Source: Hyphomicrobiaceae bacterium (GTDB taxonomy: Bacteria > Pseudomonadota > Alphaproteobacteria > Rhizobiales > Hyphomicrobiaceae). From it: DNA of 64,000 nt. Under the pieces are notes generated by a model. That model was not told the origin of the DNA. It did not search any database and saw only the letters and a list, made by a program, of their open reading frames with translations. The stretch spans positions 62,001 through 126,000 of the forward strand of contig JAKFWF010000067.1 in the NCBI GenBank assembly GCA_021730785.1, given 5' to 3'. Of the stretch, positions 16,871-26,742 are shown in pieces (the stretch's first letter is position 1; every line of letters starts with the position of its first letter). The position numbers and the translations under genes are program-made.

Positions 16871-18985
16871 TCACCCCGCGCGGAACAACCGGATCGCCTC
16901 GTCGCATTCGAACAGGTAGAGCAACTGGCGCAACGCCTGCCCGCGCGGGCTCAGCAACTTGGGATCGCGCGCGAGGATCAGGGCCGCGTCATCGCGTGCA
17001 GCCGCCAGCAGATCGGCATAGCCCGGCACGTCGGCGACGCGGAATTCGGGCGCGCCCGACTGCCTCGCGCCCATCACTTCGCCGCCGCCGCGCAGTTCGA
17101 GATCCTTTTCGGCAATGAGAAAGCCATCCTCCGTGTCGCGCATCATCTTCAGGCGGGACTCCGCCGTTTCGCCCAACGGCGCCTTATAGAGCAGCACGCA
17201 GAACGACTGCCGGCTGCCGCGCCCGACGCGCCCGCGCAGCTGATGCAACTGGGCGAGGCCGAAGCGCTCGGCATGCTCGATCACCATGATCGAGGCGTTC
17301 GGCACGTTGACGCCGACCTCGATCACGGTGGTGGAGACGAGGATTTTCAACTCGTTGGCCGTGAAGGCTGCCATCACCGCGTCCTTCGCCGCGCCCGACA
17401 TGGCGCCGTGCAGCAGGCCGACGCTCGAGCCGAAGATTTGCGTCAGATGGGCGGCCCGCTCCTCGGCGGCGGCCAACTCCGATACGTCGGAGGTTTCGAT
17501 CAGCGGGCACACCCAGTAGATCTGCGCGCCTTCGGACACAGCGCGGCGCAGGCCATCCGTGACGGCTTCCAGTCGTTCGAGCGACACCAGCGTCGTCTGC
17601 ACCGGCTTGCGGCCAGCGGGCTTCTCGGTCAGGCGTGAGACGTCGAGATCGCCGTAGTGCGTCATGAGCAGTGTGCGCGGGATCGGCGTTGCCGTCATGA
17701 CGAGAACGTTGGCACCTGTGTCGCCACCCTTCGTCTGCAGCGCGAGCCGCTGGTGCACGCCGAAGCGGTGCTGCTCGTCGATCACGGCAAACGCCAGATC
17801 CTTGAAGTGCACATCGTCCTGGAACAGCGCATGCGTGCCGATCAGGATGTCGATTTCGCCCTCGCTGAGCAGTTCGAGCACCTGCTTGCGCGGGCGGCCC
17901 TTTTCGCGGCCGGTGAGCAGGCCCAGCCGAAGCCCGGCTTTCACTGCGAGTGGCTGGATCGTCTCCATGTGCTGGCGGGCTAGTACCTCGGTCGGCGCCA
18001 TGAGGGCCGCCTGGGTGCCTGCTTCGACGGCGGTCGCCATCGCCATCAGTGCCACCACCGTCTTACCGGAGCCGACGTCGCCCTGCAGCAGGCGCAGCAT
18101 GCGGTTAGGCGCGGCCATGTCCTTCGCGATCTCTTCGAGCGCGGTCATTTGCGAGTTCGTCAGCGCGAATGGCAAAGCGTCAAGGATGCGCCGGCGAATG
18201 CGCTGGTCGCCGGTCACTGGGCGGCCGCGCTGGGCCTTGTAGCTCTGCCGGACGATGGCGAGCGCCAGCTGGCCGGCCAGCAACTCGTCGAAGGCGAGCC
18301 GCTGCCAGGGCGGTGAGCCCGGCGAGATGTCGGCTGCGTCTGTGGGGCGATGCAGCGTCTGCAAAGCTGCCTGTGCCTCAGGCCAGCGGCGGGCTGCGAG
18401 CCAGGCCGCATCTTGCCACTCGGGCATGGCGGGGATCCGGTCGACAGCTTGGCGGATGGCCTTCAGCAGCACCTTGCCCGAGAGCCCGGCGGTCAGCGGA
18501 TAGACCGGCTCAAGCAAGGGCAACTCGTCGCGGCGTTCGGGCGTGACGATGTAGTCCGGATGCGTCATCTGCAACTTGTCGCCGTAGGCTTCGACGCGGC
18601 CTGAGATGAAGCGCACGCTGCCCTCGGGCAGCATCGTCTCGATGTATTTGCGTTCGGCGCGGAAGAACACGAGATCGAGCGCGCCGGTATCGTCCTCGGT
18701 CGCGATTCTGTAGGGCGCCTTGGTGTTGCCGCGCTGCGGCGGGCGATGCTTGAGGATGCGCACCTCGAACGTCGCAATCGTGCCGGGCGTCGCGCCGGCC
18801 ACCGTCGGCTGCGCGCGCCGGTCGATGACGCCTGTCGGCGTGTGCCACAGCAGATCGACGACCCGCGGCTCAGTGGTGCCCGGTTGCAGGCGAACCGCCT
18901 TCTTCAGCAGCGAAATCAGCCGCGGACCGATCCCAGTCAGCGATTGCGCGGAAGCAAACAGCGGTGTGAAGTGGTCAGGACGCAT
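16871..18985 (-). CDS. recG: ATP-dependent DNA helicase RecG
   Basis: Superfamily 2 helicase that reverses stalled forks and migrates Holliday junctions. 704 residues, full length. N-terminal OB 'wedge' domain (about 50-200), helicase motif I GDVGSGKTVVAL, motif II VIDEQHRFGVHQRLAL, motif III TATPIPRTL, motif VI QLRGRVGRGSRQSFC, and the C-terminal TRG region. In many alphaproteobacteria recG stands directly back-to-back with sdhE-mfd. Here that pair is separated by a 2.2-kb cassette (19253-21230). Confidence 0.96.
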   Translation of the reverse strand: MRPDHFTPLFASAQSLTGIGPRLISLLKKAVRLQPGTTEPRVVDLLWHTPTGVIDRRAQPTVAGATPGTIATFEVRILKHRPPQRGNTKAPYRIATEDDTGALDLVFFRAERKYIETMLPEGSVRFISGRVEAYGDKLQMTHPDYIVTPERRDELPLLEPVYPLTAGLSGKVLLKAIRQAVDRIPAMPEWQDAAWLAARRWPEAQAALQTLHRPTDAADISPGSPPWQRLAFDELLAGQLALAIVRQSYKAQRGRPVTGDQRIRRRILDALPFALTNSQMTALEEIAKDMAAPNRMLRLLQGDVGSGKTVVALMAMATAVEAGTQAALMAPTEVLARQHMETIQPLAVKAGLRLGLLTGREKGRPRKQVLELLSEGEIDILIGTHALFQDDVHFKDLAFAVIDEQHRFGVHQRLALQTKGGDTGANVLVMTATPIPRTLLMTHYGDLDVSRLTEKPAGRKPVQTTLVSLERLEAVTDGLRRAVSEGAQIYWVCPLIETSDVSELAAAEERAAHLTQIFGSSVGLLHGAMSGAAKDAVMAAFTANELKILVSTTVIEVGVNVPNASIMVIEHAERFGLAQLHQLRGRVGRGSRQSFCVLLYKAPLGETAESRLKMMRDTEDGFLIAEKDLELRGGGEVMGARQSGAPEFRVADVPGYADLLAAARDDAALILARDPKLLSPRGQALRQLLYLFECDEAIRLFRAG

Positions 18986-19252
18986 GGGATTAGGATTAGC
19001 TTGCCAGCTGGCGGGAATAGGGGATTCAGAGCTTGATAAATCGACCTACCCAGGGTTGCGTCACTCTCTCGTTTGCGTGGCGATATTCACTGGCACCGTC
19101 GCATGCCCGCTGCAGGTCAAAAGCGTCTGCAATGAGATTGCCCCTAGTTCATGGCAGCGCAAGTGGTGCGCTTTTGCAACGCAACTGACTTCACAACGCT
19201 CTTCGTACGCCCTATGCAACTCCCGTAACGCTGTCGTGGGTGAGGCAAGGCG

Positions 19253-20563
19253 ATGGGTTTCAGTGAGGTTTGGGCCGAGCTTGTCAAGCTGAGCTTTGAA
19301 GACGTAGCGAAAATCGCTGCTGTCCTGGGATCCGGCATAGGCACGACTTTTGGCGCCGGCTTTTATCTCAAGAAATCCATGACGGGATCGGCGCTGACGG
19401 ATGCAAATGCGCGTGCCGACCTCGTCCGGCAACGCGCCGAAACCTGTCGAGACGACCTTGCCAGATCGGAAGCAGCACTACAGCGTGCCAACGAAAAAAA
19501 CCTAGAATTGGCTGGGGAAAACCAGAAGGCGCGCGCCGACTATCAGATTCTGCTTCACTCTACCGGCACCTCTGCGGCGGGGGCGCCGCAGCTACAACAG
19601 ATCGACGACTTGAAAGCGCGTTTGAAGAAATTCGACGAATTGCGCGATGCATTGTTCGGCGCTGAGGAAGAAGTCTGGAACCTGCGGAAACCGCAGCCGC
19701 CGCGCGACTTCGAGGCGCGCATGCGTGCGAGCCGGACAAAGGTCATCACAACGGCCAGTTACAAAGGCGGCGTCGGCAAGACGACCATTACGGCCAATCT
19801 TGCCGCCTATTTTTCCAAACTCAAGGGTAAGCGCGTTCTCCTGATGGACTTCGACTATCAGGGGTCGCTGACACGCATGATGATCCTCGGAGCCCGTTTG
19901 CCACAGAGCGATAGCATCCTGGCCGACGCGATCATCAAGGGTGATGCCGATGGTGCATGGGTCACGCAGACGGCGAGGGAGTTGAACGCCGTACTGCCGG
20001 GTGTCCGGCTTGTCACGTGTGGTCAGACATTCGACGCCGTTGAAAGTCGTATGCTCCTGCGGTCGCTGATGGGGGAAACAAACGACGACGTGCGGTTTCG
20101 GCTGGCCAACATCGTCCTGAGTGATGCGGTCCAAGCGAATTTCGACATTGTGCTGATCGATGCGCCGCCGCGTGCCACCGCCGGAGCGATCAATGCTTAC
20201 CTCGCTAGCCACGTCGTCATCGTGCCTACCATCCTGGACCTGCTGTCGGTGGAAACGGTGAGCAGCTTTCTTGAGCGCATGAACCGGTTGCGAACACTCA
20301 ATCCTGCACTGGAGCAGGCCTTTGTTGTTGCAAACCTGACAAAATCGACGAAATTGAACAAACCAGAATTGGACGCCCGAGACCGGGCGAAACTGGCACT
20401 TGCACGCTGGCACGGCAAAGCCCAGATCATGCAGACGTCACTGCGGCACTATACGGCTCTTAGCGGGGCCGCCGGTCGCAGCATAGGCTATATCGATGAT
20501 AGCGCCGTCCGCACGGCGTTCGATCAGTTGGGCAATGAACTCGCAACTGCAATGAATATATGA
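19253..20563 (+). CDS. Membrane-anchored, coiled-coil ParA/MinD-type ATPase
   Basis: 436 residues. A weakly hydrophobic segment at residues 20-39 could be one membrane helix; a charged, helical coiled-coil region covers about 50-145; a full ParA-type SIMIBI ATPase domain follows. The deviant Walker A KGGVGKTT is at 171-178, with the signature first Lys that makes these ATPases dimerise on ATP. Walker A' RVLLMDFD is at about 194-201 and Walker B DIVLIDAPP is present. It lacks the helix-turn-helix of plasmid ParA and is not chromosomal ParA, MipZ or MinD. The last four bases overlap the next gene (ATGA), so the two are translationally coupled. G+C is visibly lower than in the neighbours, suggesting acquisition. 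Family known; specific function unknown. Confidence 0.8.
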   Translation: MGFSEVWAELVKLSFEDVAKIAAVLGSGIGTTFGAGFYLKKSMTGSALTDANARADLVRQRAETCRDDLARSEAALQRANEKNLELAGENQKARADYQILLHSTGTSAAGAPQLQQIDDLKARLKKFDELRDALFGAEEEVWNLRKPQPPRDFEARMRASRTKVITTASYKGGVGKTTITANLAAYFSKLKGKRVLLMDFDYQGSLTRMMILGARLPQSDSILADAIIKGDADGAWVTQTARELNAVLPGVRLVTCGQTFDAVESRMLLRSLMGETNDDVRFRLANIVLSDAVQANFDIVLIDAPPRATAGAINAYLASHVVIVPTILDLLSVETVSSFLERMNRLRTLNPALEQAFVVANLTKSTKLNKPELDARDRAKLALARWHGKAQIMQTSLRHYTALSGAAGRSIGYIDDSAVRTAFDQLGNELATAMNI

Positions 20564-20751
20564 AAATCAAGAACTTAGGCACGGTGCTGTACCAATTTGC
20601 AGCAATCTACGACACTGCGGGTGCGACCGAGAGTGCGGCGGATCTTCGCCGTCTTGCCGACGCCTTGAGCCGCCACGGCAATCGGGACGCGCGAGAGATA
20701 CCTGTGATCTTGGCAGGTCGTGATAGTGCCAGAATCGTGGAGCGAAGATAG
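20560..20751 (+). CDS. 63-residue protein coupled to the ParA-type ATPase
   Basis: Starts at an ATGA overlap with the ATPase gene and has no ribosome site of its own, so it should be translated by coupling. It is one helical domain beginning MKIKNLGTVLYQFAAIYDTA, with a later LRRLADALSRHGNRD. Without gaps, the first 52 residues match the start of the 136-residue protein two genes on at about 15 positions (M.I....VL.Q.......A.A.E..A....L..AL..H). The positively charged N-terminal tip recalls the ATPase-stimulating N-termini of ParA partner proteins; that is inference. No named family recognised. Confidence 0.6.
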   Translation: MKIKNLGTVLYQFAAIYDTAGATESAADLRRLADALSRHGNRDAREIPVILAGRDSARIVERR

Positions 20752-20819
20752 ATTGCGTTGCGATTCGCGACTGATAGGCAGGTAGTTTTGCGTGGCTGCC
20801 ACCATCTGGAGGTCAATCC

Positions 20820-21230
20820 ATGCAAATTCGTCAATTCAAGGCGGTGTTGGCCCAGATTTCCAGCACCCTGGAAGCTGCCAAGGCCGACGAGGCGCGAGCG
20901 GCTGTACAAAATCTCGAAGAAGCGCTCGCAGGCCACGATGGCGAGACGGTTGAACAGATTGCCATAAAGTTGGAAGCGCCTGCCAACGACTTCGTGTCCA
21001 AGCTCGCAGGCGTTGGATTGGACGAAGGCCGCTTTCTTGCCGTGCTCGGTGAAATCGAGAAGGCCAAGCTAAAGAAGTTGGAACTGCAAGCCCTGGTGAA
21101 GAGCTTCGTTGGACAGGTCGACACGAGAATGTCGGCAAAGCAGCTGGTCGACCGGATCAAGCTCGAGTTCTATGAGCGCATCTATGAGCAAGCCAGCCAC
21201 AAACTCGCACAGCGCGCCACGCCGTATTGA
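20820..21230 (+). CDS. 136-residue helical protein of the ParA-type cassette
   Basis: A strong GGAGG ribosome site precedes ATG 20820. All-alpha, Lys/Glu/Ala-rich and soluble. The N-terminal 50 residues (MQIRQFKAVLAQISSTLEAA ... LEEALAGHDGETVEQI) resemble the whole of the 63-residue neighbour; the C-terminal half adds a charged helical region with KAKLKKLELQALVKSF and a terminal helix. It sits 68 bases after the previous gene in the same orientation, so the three genes form one unit. Not recognised; a partner or adaptor of the ATPase is the simplest inference. Confidence 0.6.
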   Translation: MQIRQFKAVLAQISSTLEAAKADEARAAVQNLEEALAGHDGETVEQIAIKLEAPANDFVSKLAGVGLDEGRFLAVLGEIEKAKLKKLELQALVKSFVGQVDTRMSAKQLVDRIKLEFYERIYEQASHKLAQRATPY

Positions 21231-21434
21231 GGTCAAGTCACACGTTCGTTGACCATTGACGGTCTGCGGTTCGCGATCGGGCGCGACAAGGTTGCGCTTG
21301 CTTTCGTGCCGTTACTCGTGGCGTGAACCGCACCACAGCGCTATACCATCTTTCAGCCGCAGGCGCGCGGCGGTCAACCGGGGTCCGTTTTTCGGGCCGC
21401 CCGGTCGATGTGCGTTTTCCGTTTGGGAGCAGAC

Positions 21435-21710
21435 ATGTCCGGTTCACTTGATGCTCGCCGCCGCCGCGCTGCCTTTCGCGCCAACCACCGTGGCACCAAG
21501 GAGATGGACTGGCTGCTCGGCAAGTATGCCGACGCCCAGCTCGGCACCATGGACGAGGCGGATTTTGATTTGTTCGAACAGCTGATCCTGCTGCCTGATC
21601 CCGATCTGCACGCGTGGATCCTCGACCCCGCCGCACTGGAACAAAGTGCCTTCGCGCCGTTGATCGCCGGGTTACGCGCCTTCCACAAGCTCGACCAACC
21701 GGTCGCCTGA
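21435..21710 (+). CDS. sdhE: Succinate dehydrogenase flavinylation factor SdhE
   Basis: 91 residues from ATG 21435, a typical length for SdhE/CptB (YgfY), which promotes covalent FAD attachment to SdhA in the cytosol. The RGTKEMDWLLGKYAD segment contains the conserved RGxxE motif, followed by FEQLILLPDPDLHAWIL. GGGAGCAGAC precedes the start. mfd begins 10 bases after the stop, so the two are probably cotranscribed; the sdhE-mfd order is normal for this class. Confidence 0.92.
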   Translation: MSGSLDARRRRAAFRANHRGTKEMDWLLGKYADAQLGTMDEADFDLFEQLILLPDPDLHAWILDPAALEQSAFAPLIAGLRAFHKLDQPVA

Positions 21711-21720
21711 GTTGCATCCC

Positions 21721-24700
21721 ATGTCCACAGTTGCTGTCAAACCCAATGAGATGACGCTTGCCGGCGTGCCCGAGGGTCTCGATGCCCTCGTCCTGGCGCA
21801 GCTGGCGCGGGAGAGCGGCAGTGCGGCCGCGCCCGGCATCATCCTGCACGTGGCGCGCGATGACCGCCGCCTCGATGCGCTCGAGACCGCGCTTGGGTTC
21901 TTCGCACCCAATCAGCGCATCATCTCGTTCCCGGCGTGGGACACGGTGCCCTATGACCGCGTCGGGCCGCACGCCGACATCACGGCCAAGCGCATCACCG
22001 CGCTGGCGAAGCTCGTCATGGGCGGGCGCAAGGAACCGACGATCGTGCTGACGACGGTCAACGCGATCGTGCAGAAGCTCGCTCCCCGTGCCTTCATCCG
22101 CCAATCGTTGCGACCGATGGCGGCCGGCCAGCGCATCGATCTCAATCGGTTGATCCAGCGCCTGGGGGCTGCCGGCTTCACGCGCACGGGGCAGGTGATG
22201 GAGGCCGGCGAATTTGCCGTGCGCGGCGGCATCCTCGATCTGTTCCCACCGGGACGCCTGAGCCCGGTCCGACTCGACTTCTTCGGCGACACGCTGGAGA
22301 GCATCAAGTCTTTCGACGCCGACACGCAGCGCACCTCGAAGGTGGTGCAGAAGCTCGTCCTCATGCCGATCAGCGAAGTGGCGTATGGGGCAGACAGCGA
22401 GAAGCTGTTTCGCGCCCGCTATGTGGCGCAATTCGGCGGCAACACGGGCGAAGACCCGCTTTATCAGGCGGTGAGTGCGGGCCAACGCTATCCGGGCGTC
22501 GAGCACTGGTTGCCGCTGTTCCACGACAAGCTCGAAACGCTGTTCGACTATGTCGCGGGCAGCGACATCTCGTTCGATCAGGGCGCCGACGAGCAGATGC
22601 GCCGTCGCTTCGAACAAATCACTGAGCACTACCAGGCACGCATCGATGGGCTCGAACAGTCGAAGTTTGGCGCCGCACCCTACAAGCCCGTGCCGCCCGG
22701 CCAGATGTTCCTCGATGGCGACGATTGGAAGGACGCGTTGGGCGTGATGCATGTGCGCCGCTTTTCCGGTTTCGAGTTGCCGGAAGCAGCCAATGTGCGC
22801 AGCTACCGTGGTCGCGCCGCACGCACCTTTGCCTCCGAGCGTACCACCGATGGCGGTGACCTGTTCGGTTCAGTGGTGGCGCATGTCCAAGCGCTGATCG
22901 AGCAGAAGAAGCGGGTGATGATCGCGGCCTGGACACCCGGCGCGCGCGAGCGGATCGGCACGCTGCTGGCCGACCACGGGCTGAAGGCGACAGCCAAGGT
23001 CGACACCTATGCCGATGCGCTGGGCCTGCCCGGTCACATCCCGGCGCTGTGCATTCTTGGCCTCGAACATGGCTTCGAGACGCCCGACATGGCGGTGATC
23101 GGGGAGCAGGATATCCTGGGCGACCGCCTGGTGCGGGCGCGCCGCAAACCAAAGCGCGCGGCCGACGTCATCAGCGAAGCCTCGAGCCTCGGCCCCGGCG
23201 ATCTCGTCGTGCACGCCGACCACGGCATCGGCCGCTTCGAGGGCCTGAAGACCATCACGGCGCTGGGCGCGCCGCACGATTGTCTTGAGATCAGCTATTC
23301 GGGAGGCGACAAGCTCTATCTGCCGGTCGAGAACATCGAACTGCTGTCGCGCTACGGCGCCGAGAACGAGGGCCAGCAACTCGATCGCCTGGGCGGGGCT
23401 GCCTGGCAGGCGCGCAAGGCCCGCATGCAGAAGCGGCTGCGCGAGATCGCGGGCGAACTGATCAAGATCGCAGCACTCCGCCAGCTGAAGGAAGCGCCTG
23501 CCCTGCTGCCGCCGACCGGTGCCTTCGACGAGTTCGTCGCAAGGTTCCCTTACGAGGAGACGGAGGACCAGCAAACGAGCATCGACAGCGTCATCGAGGA
23601 TTTAGGCGCCGGTCGTCCCATGGACCGCCTCGTGTGCGGCGATGTTGGCTTCGGCAAGACGGAAGTGGCGCTGCGGGCGGCCTTCGTTGCCGCGATGTCT
23701 GGTGTGCAGGTTGCGGTCGTGGTGCCGACGACCTTGCTGGCACGCCAACATTTCAAAACCTTCACCAACCGCTTCCAAGGGTTGCCGGTGAAGATCAGTC
23801 AGGCGTCGCGGCTTGTCGCGCCGAAAGATCTGGCCGACGTCAAAAACGGCCTCGCGGATGGTACGCTCGACATCGTGGTGGGCACCCATGCGCTGCTGTC
23901 GAAATCGATCGAGTTCGCCCGCCTCGGCCTGCTGATCATCGACGAGGAGCAGCACTTCGGCGTGCAGCACAAGGAGCGCCTGAAGCAGCTGAAGGATGAC
24001 GTGCATGTGCTGACGTTGTCGGCAACGCCGATCCCGCGCACCCTGCAACTGGCCTTGTCGGGCGTGCGCGAGCTGTCATTGATCACGACGCCGCCGGTCG
24101 ACCGGCTGGCCGTGCGCACCTATATCTCGCCGTTCGATCCCGTCATCCTGCGCGAAGCCCTGCGCCGCGAGCGCTATCGCGGCGGGCAGACGTTCTATGT
24201 GGCGCCCCGCATCGCCGATCTCGACGAGGTCGCCGAGTTCCTGGCAGAAGCGGTGCCAGAGCTGCGGGTCGCCCGTGCCCACGGCCAACTGACGCCGACC
24301 GAGCTCGAAGACATCATGACCGCCTTCTACGAGGGCCAGTTCGATGTGCTGCTGTCTACGGCGATCGTGGAGTCGGGCCTCGACGTGCCCAATGCCAATA
24401 CGATGATCGTGCACCGCGCCGATATGTTCGGTCTGGCCCAGCTCTACCAGCTGCGCGGCCGCGTCGGCCGTTCGAAAACGCGTGCCTACGCCTACTTCAC
24501 GACGCCGCCCGGCAAGGCGCTGACCGAGATGGCCGAGAAGCGGCTGAAGGTGCTGCAGTCGCTCGACACGCTCGGTGCGGGCTTCTCGCTGGCGAGCCAC
24601 GATCTCGACATCCGCGGTGGCGGCAATCTGCTCGGCGAAGAGCAGTCGGGGCATATCCGCGAGGTCGGCTTCGAGCTTTATCAATCCATGCTGGAGGAGG

Positions 24701-25212
24701 CGGTTGCCCAATTGAAGGGCGGTGATCTCGGCGGGCCGGCCGACCAGTGGAGCCCGCAGATTTCGCTCGGCCTCGCAGTGCTGATTCCTGACACCTACGT
24801 CGCCGACCTGCCGCTGCGGCTCGGCCTCTATCGCCGCCTGTCGAACCTGATCAACCGGGCCGAGATCGACGACTTCGCAGCCGAACTGGTCGATCGCTTC
24901 GGGCCGCGCCCCGACGAGGTCGATGCGCTGCTCGATGTGATGGAGGTCAAGGGGCTGTGCCGCCAGGCTGGCATCCAGCAGATCGATGCGGGCCCGAAGG
25001 GCTGCATCCTGCAGTTCCGCGGCAACCGTTTCGCCAACCCGGAAAGGCTGGTCGCGTTCATGCAGAAGTCGAGCGGTTCAGTGAAGCTTCAGACCGACCA
25101 CAAACTGGTGTTGAAGGCGGATTGGGACCTGCCGGAAGCCCGCCTCAAAGGCGTGCGCGCGCTCGTCGCCCGCCTCGTCGGCATGCTGCCGGTCGCGAAG
25201 AAAGCGGCCTGA
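21721..25212 (+). CDS. mfd: Transcription-repair coupling factor Mfd
   Basis: 1163 residues. Removes RNA polymerase stalled at DNA lesions and recruits UvrA. UvrB-like N-terminal modules (about 20-350), the RNAP-interaction (CarD-like) domain around GDLVVHADHGIGRFEGL with the DKLYLPVENIELL segment, then a RecG-like translocase: Walker A GDVGFGKTEVALRAAF, DEEQ box IIDEEQHFGVQHKERL, TATPIPRTL, and QLRGRVGRSKTRAYAYF. The C-terminal TRCF domain is complete. ATG 21721 is used; a TTG three codons earlier is also in frame. Confidence 0.96.
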   Translation: MSTVAVKPNEMTLAGVPEGLDALVLAQLARESGSAAAPGIILHVARDDRRLDALETALGFFAPNQRIISFPAWDTVPYDRVGPHADITAKRITALAKLVMGGRKEPTIVLTTVNAIVQKLAPRAFIRQSLRPMAAGQRIDLNRLIQRLGAAGFTRTGQVMEAGEFAVRGGILDLFPPGRLSPVRLDFFGDTLESIKSFDADTQRTSKVVQKLVLMPISEVAYGADSEKLFRARYVAQFGGNTGEDPLYQAVSAGQRYPGVEHWLPLFHDKLETLFDYVAGSDISFDQGADEQMRRRFEQITEHYQARIDGLEQSKFGAAPYKPVPPGQMFLDGDDWKDALGVMHVRRFSGFELPEAANVRSYRGRAARTFASERTTDGGDLFGSVVAHVQALIEQKKRVMIAAWTPGARERIGTLLADHGLKATAKVDTYADALGLPGHIPALCILGLEHGFETPDMAVIGEQDILGDRLVRARRKPKRAADVISEASSLGPGDLVVHADHGIGRFEGLKTITALGAPHDCLEISYSGGDKLYLPVENIELLSRYGAENEGQQLDRLGGAAWQARKARMQKRLREIAGELIKIAALRQLKEAPALLPPTGAFDEFVARFPYEETEDQQTSIDSVIEDLGAGRPMDRLVCGDVGFGKTEVALRAAFVAAMSGVQVAVVVPTTLLARQHFKTFTNRFQGLPVKISQASRLVAPKDLADVKNGLADGTLDIVVGTHALLSKSIEFARLGLLIIDEEQHFGVQHKERLKQLKDDVHVLTLSATPIPRTLQLALSGVRELSLITTPPVDRLAVRTYISPFDPVILREALRRERYRGGQTFYVAPRIADLDEVAEFLAEAVPELRVARAHGQLTPTELEDIMTAFYEGQFDVLLSTAIVESGLDVPNANTMIVHRADMFGLAQLYQLRGRVGRSKTRAYAYFTTPPGKALTEMAEKRLKVLQSLDTLGAGFSLASHDLDIRGGGNLLGEEQSGHIREVGFELYQSMLEEAVAQLKGGDLGGPADQWSPQISLGLAVLIPDTYVADLPLRLGLYRRLSNLINRAEIDDFAAELVDRFGPRPDEVDALLDVMEVKGLCRQAGIQQIDAGPKGCILQFRGNRFANPERLVAFMQKSSGSVKLQTDHKLVLKADWDLPEARLKGVRALVARLVGMLPVAKKAA

Positions 25213-25274
25213 GGGACGTGCAGTACGGGGCGCCGTGGGTCCGGTTCTGCGTGACCGCCTGCACCGGCCCGTAG

Positions 25275-25303
25275 GGCGCACTAACCCTCTTGTGTAGTGC
25301 GCC
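25275..25303. terminator. Hairpin between convergent mfd and argG
   Basis: Perfect 9-bp stem GGCGCACTA / TAGTGCGCC with an 11-base loop, midway in the 184 bases separating the 3' ends of mfd and argG. No T-run follows on either strand, so it may serve as a bidirectional or Rho-assisted stop. Confidence 0.4.
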
Positions 25304-25396
25304 GATGCATCCACCGAACAACCAAACGTCCACGGATCGCCGGTTGCGTGAACCCGCCTTGCGTGACCCAACGAGGCTTGCGCCATCCGCGCGCCC

Positions 25397-26647
<1,251 letters not shown>

Positions 26648-26742
26648 TGTCCGCCTCGCCTCGAATTACCGGTGTTTTGCCGCACTATAGGACGCCCGGG
26701 CGCAGCTGCAATATGCATCGTGGCCCATTGCGTCGAGCGGCT

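Noticed and set aside
19253-20563. Chromosome-partition ParA or MinD identity for the ATPase
   Set aside because: No ParB partner, no parS-like sites seen, no MinC/MinE neighbours, and an N-terminal hydrophobic/coiled-coil extension absent from those families.
21238-22752. 504-codon minus-strand frame over sdhE and the mfd start
   Set aside because: Antisense to two conserved genes; composition typical of mirror frames.
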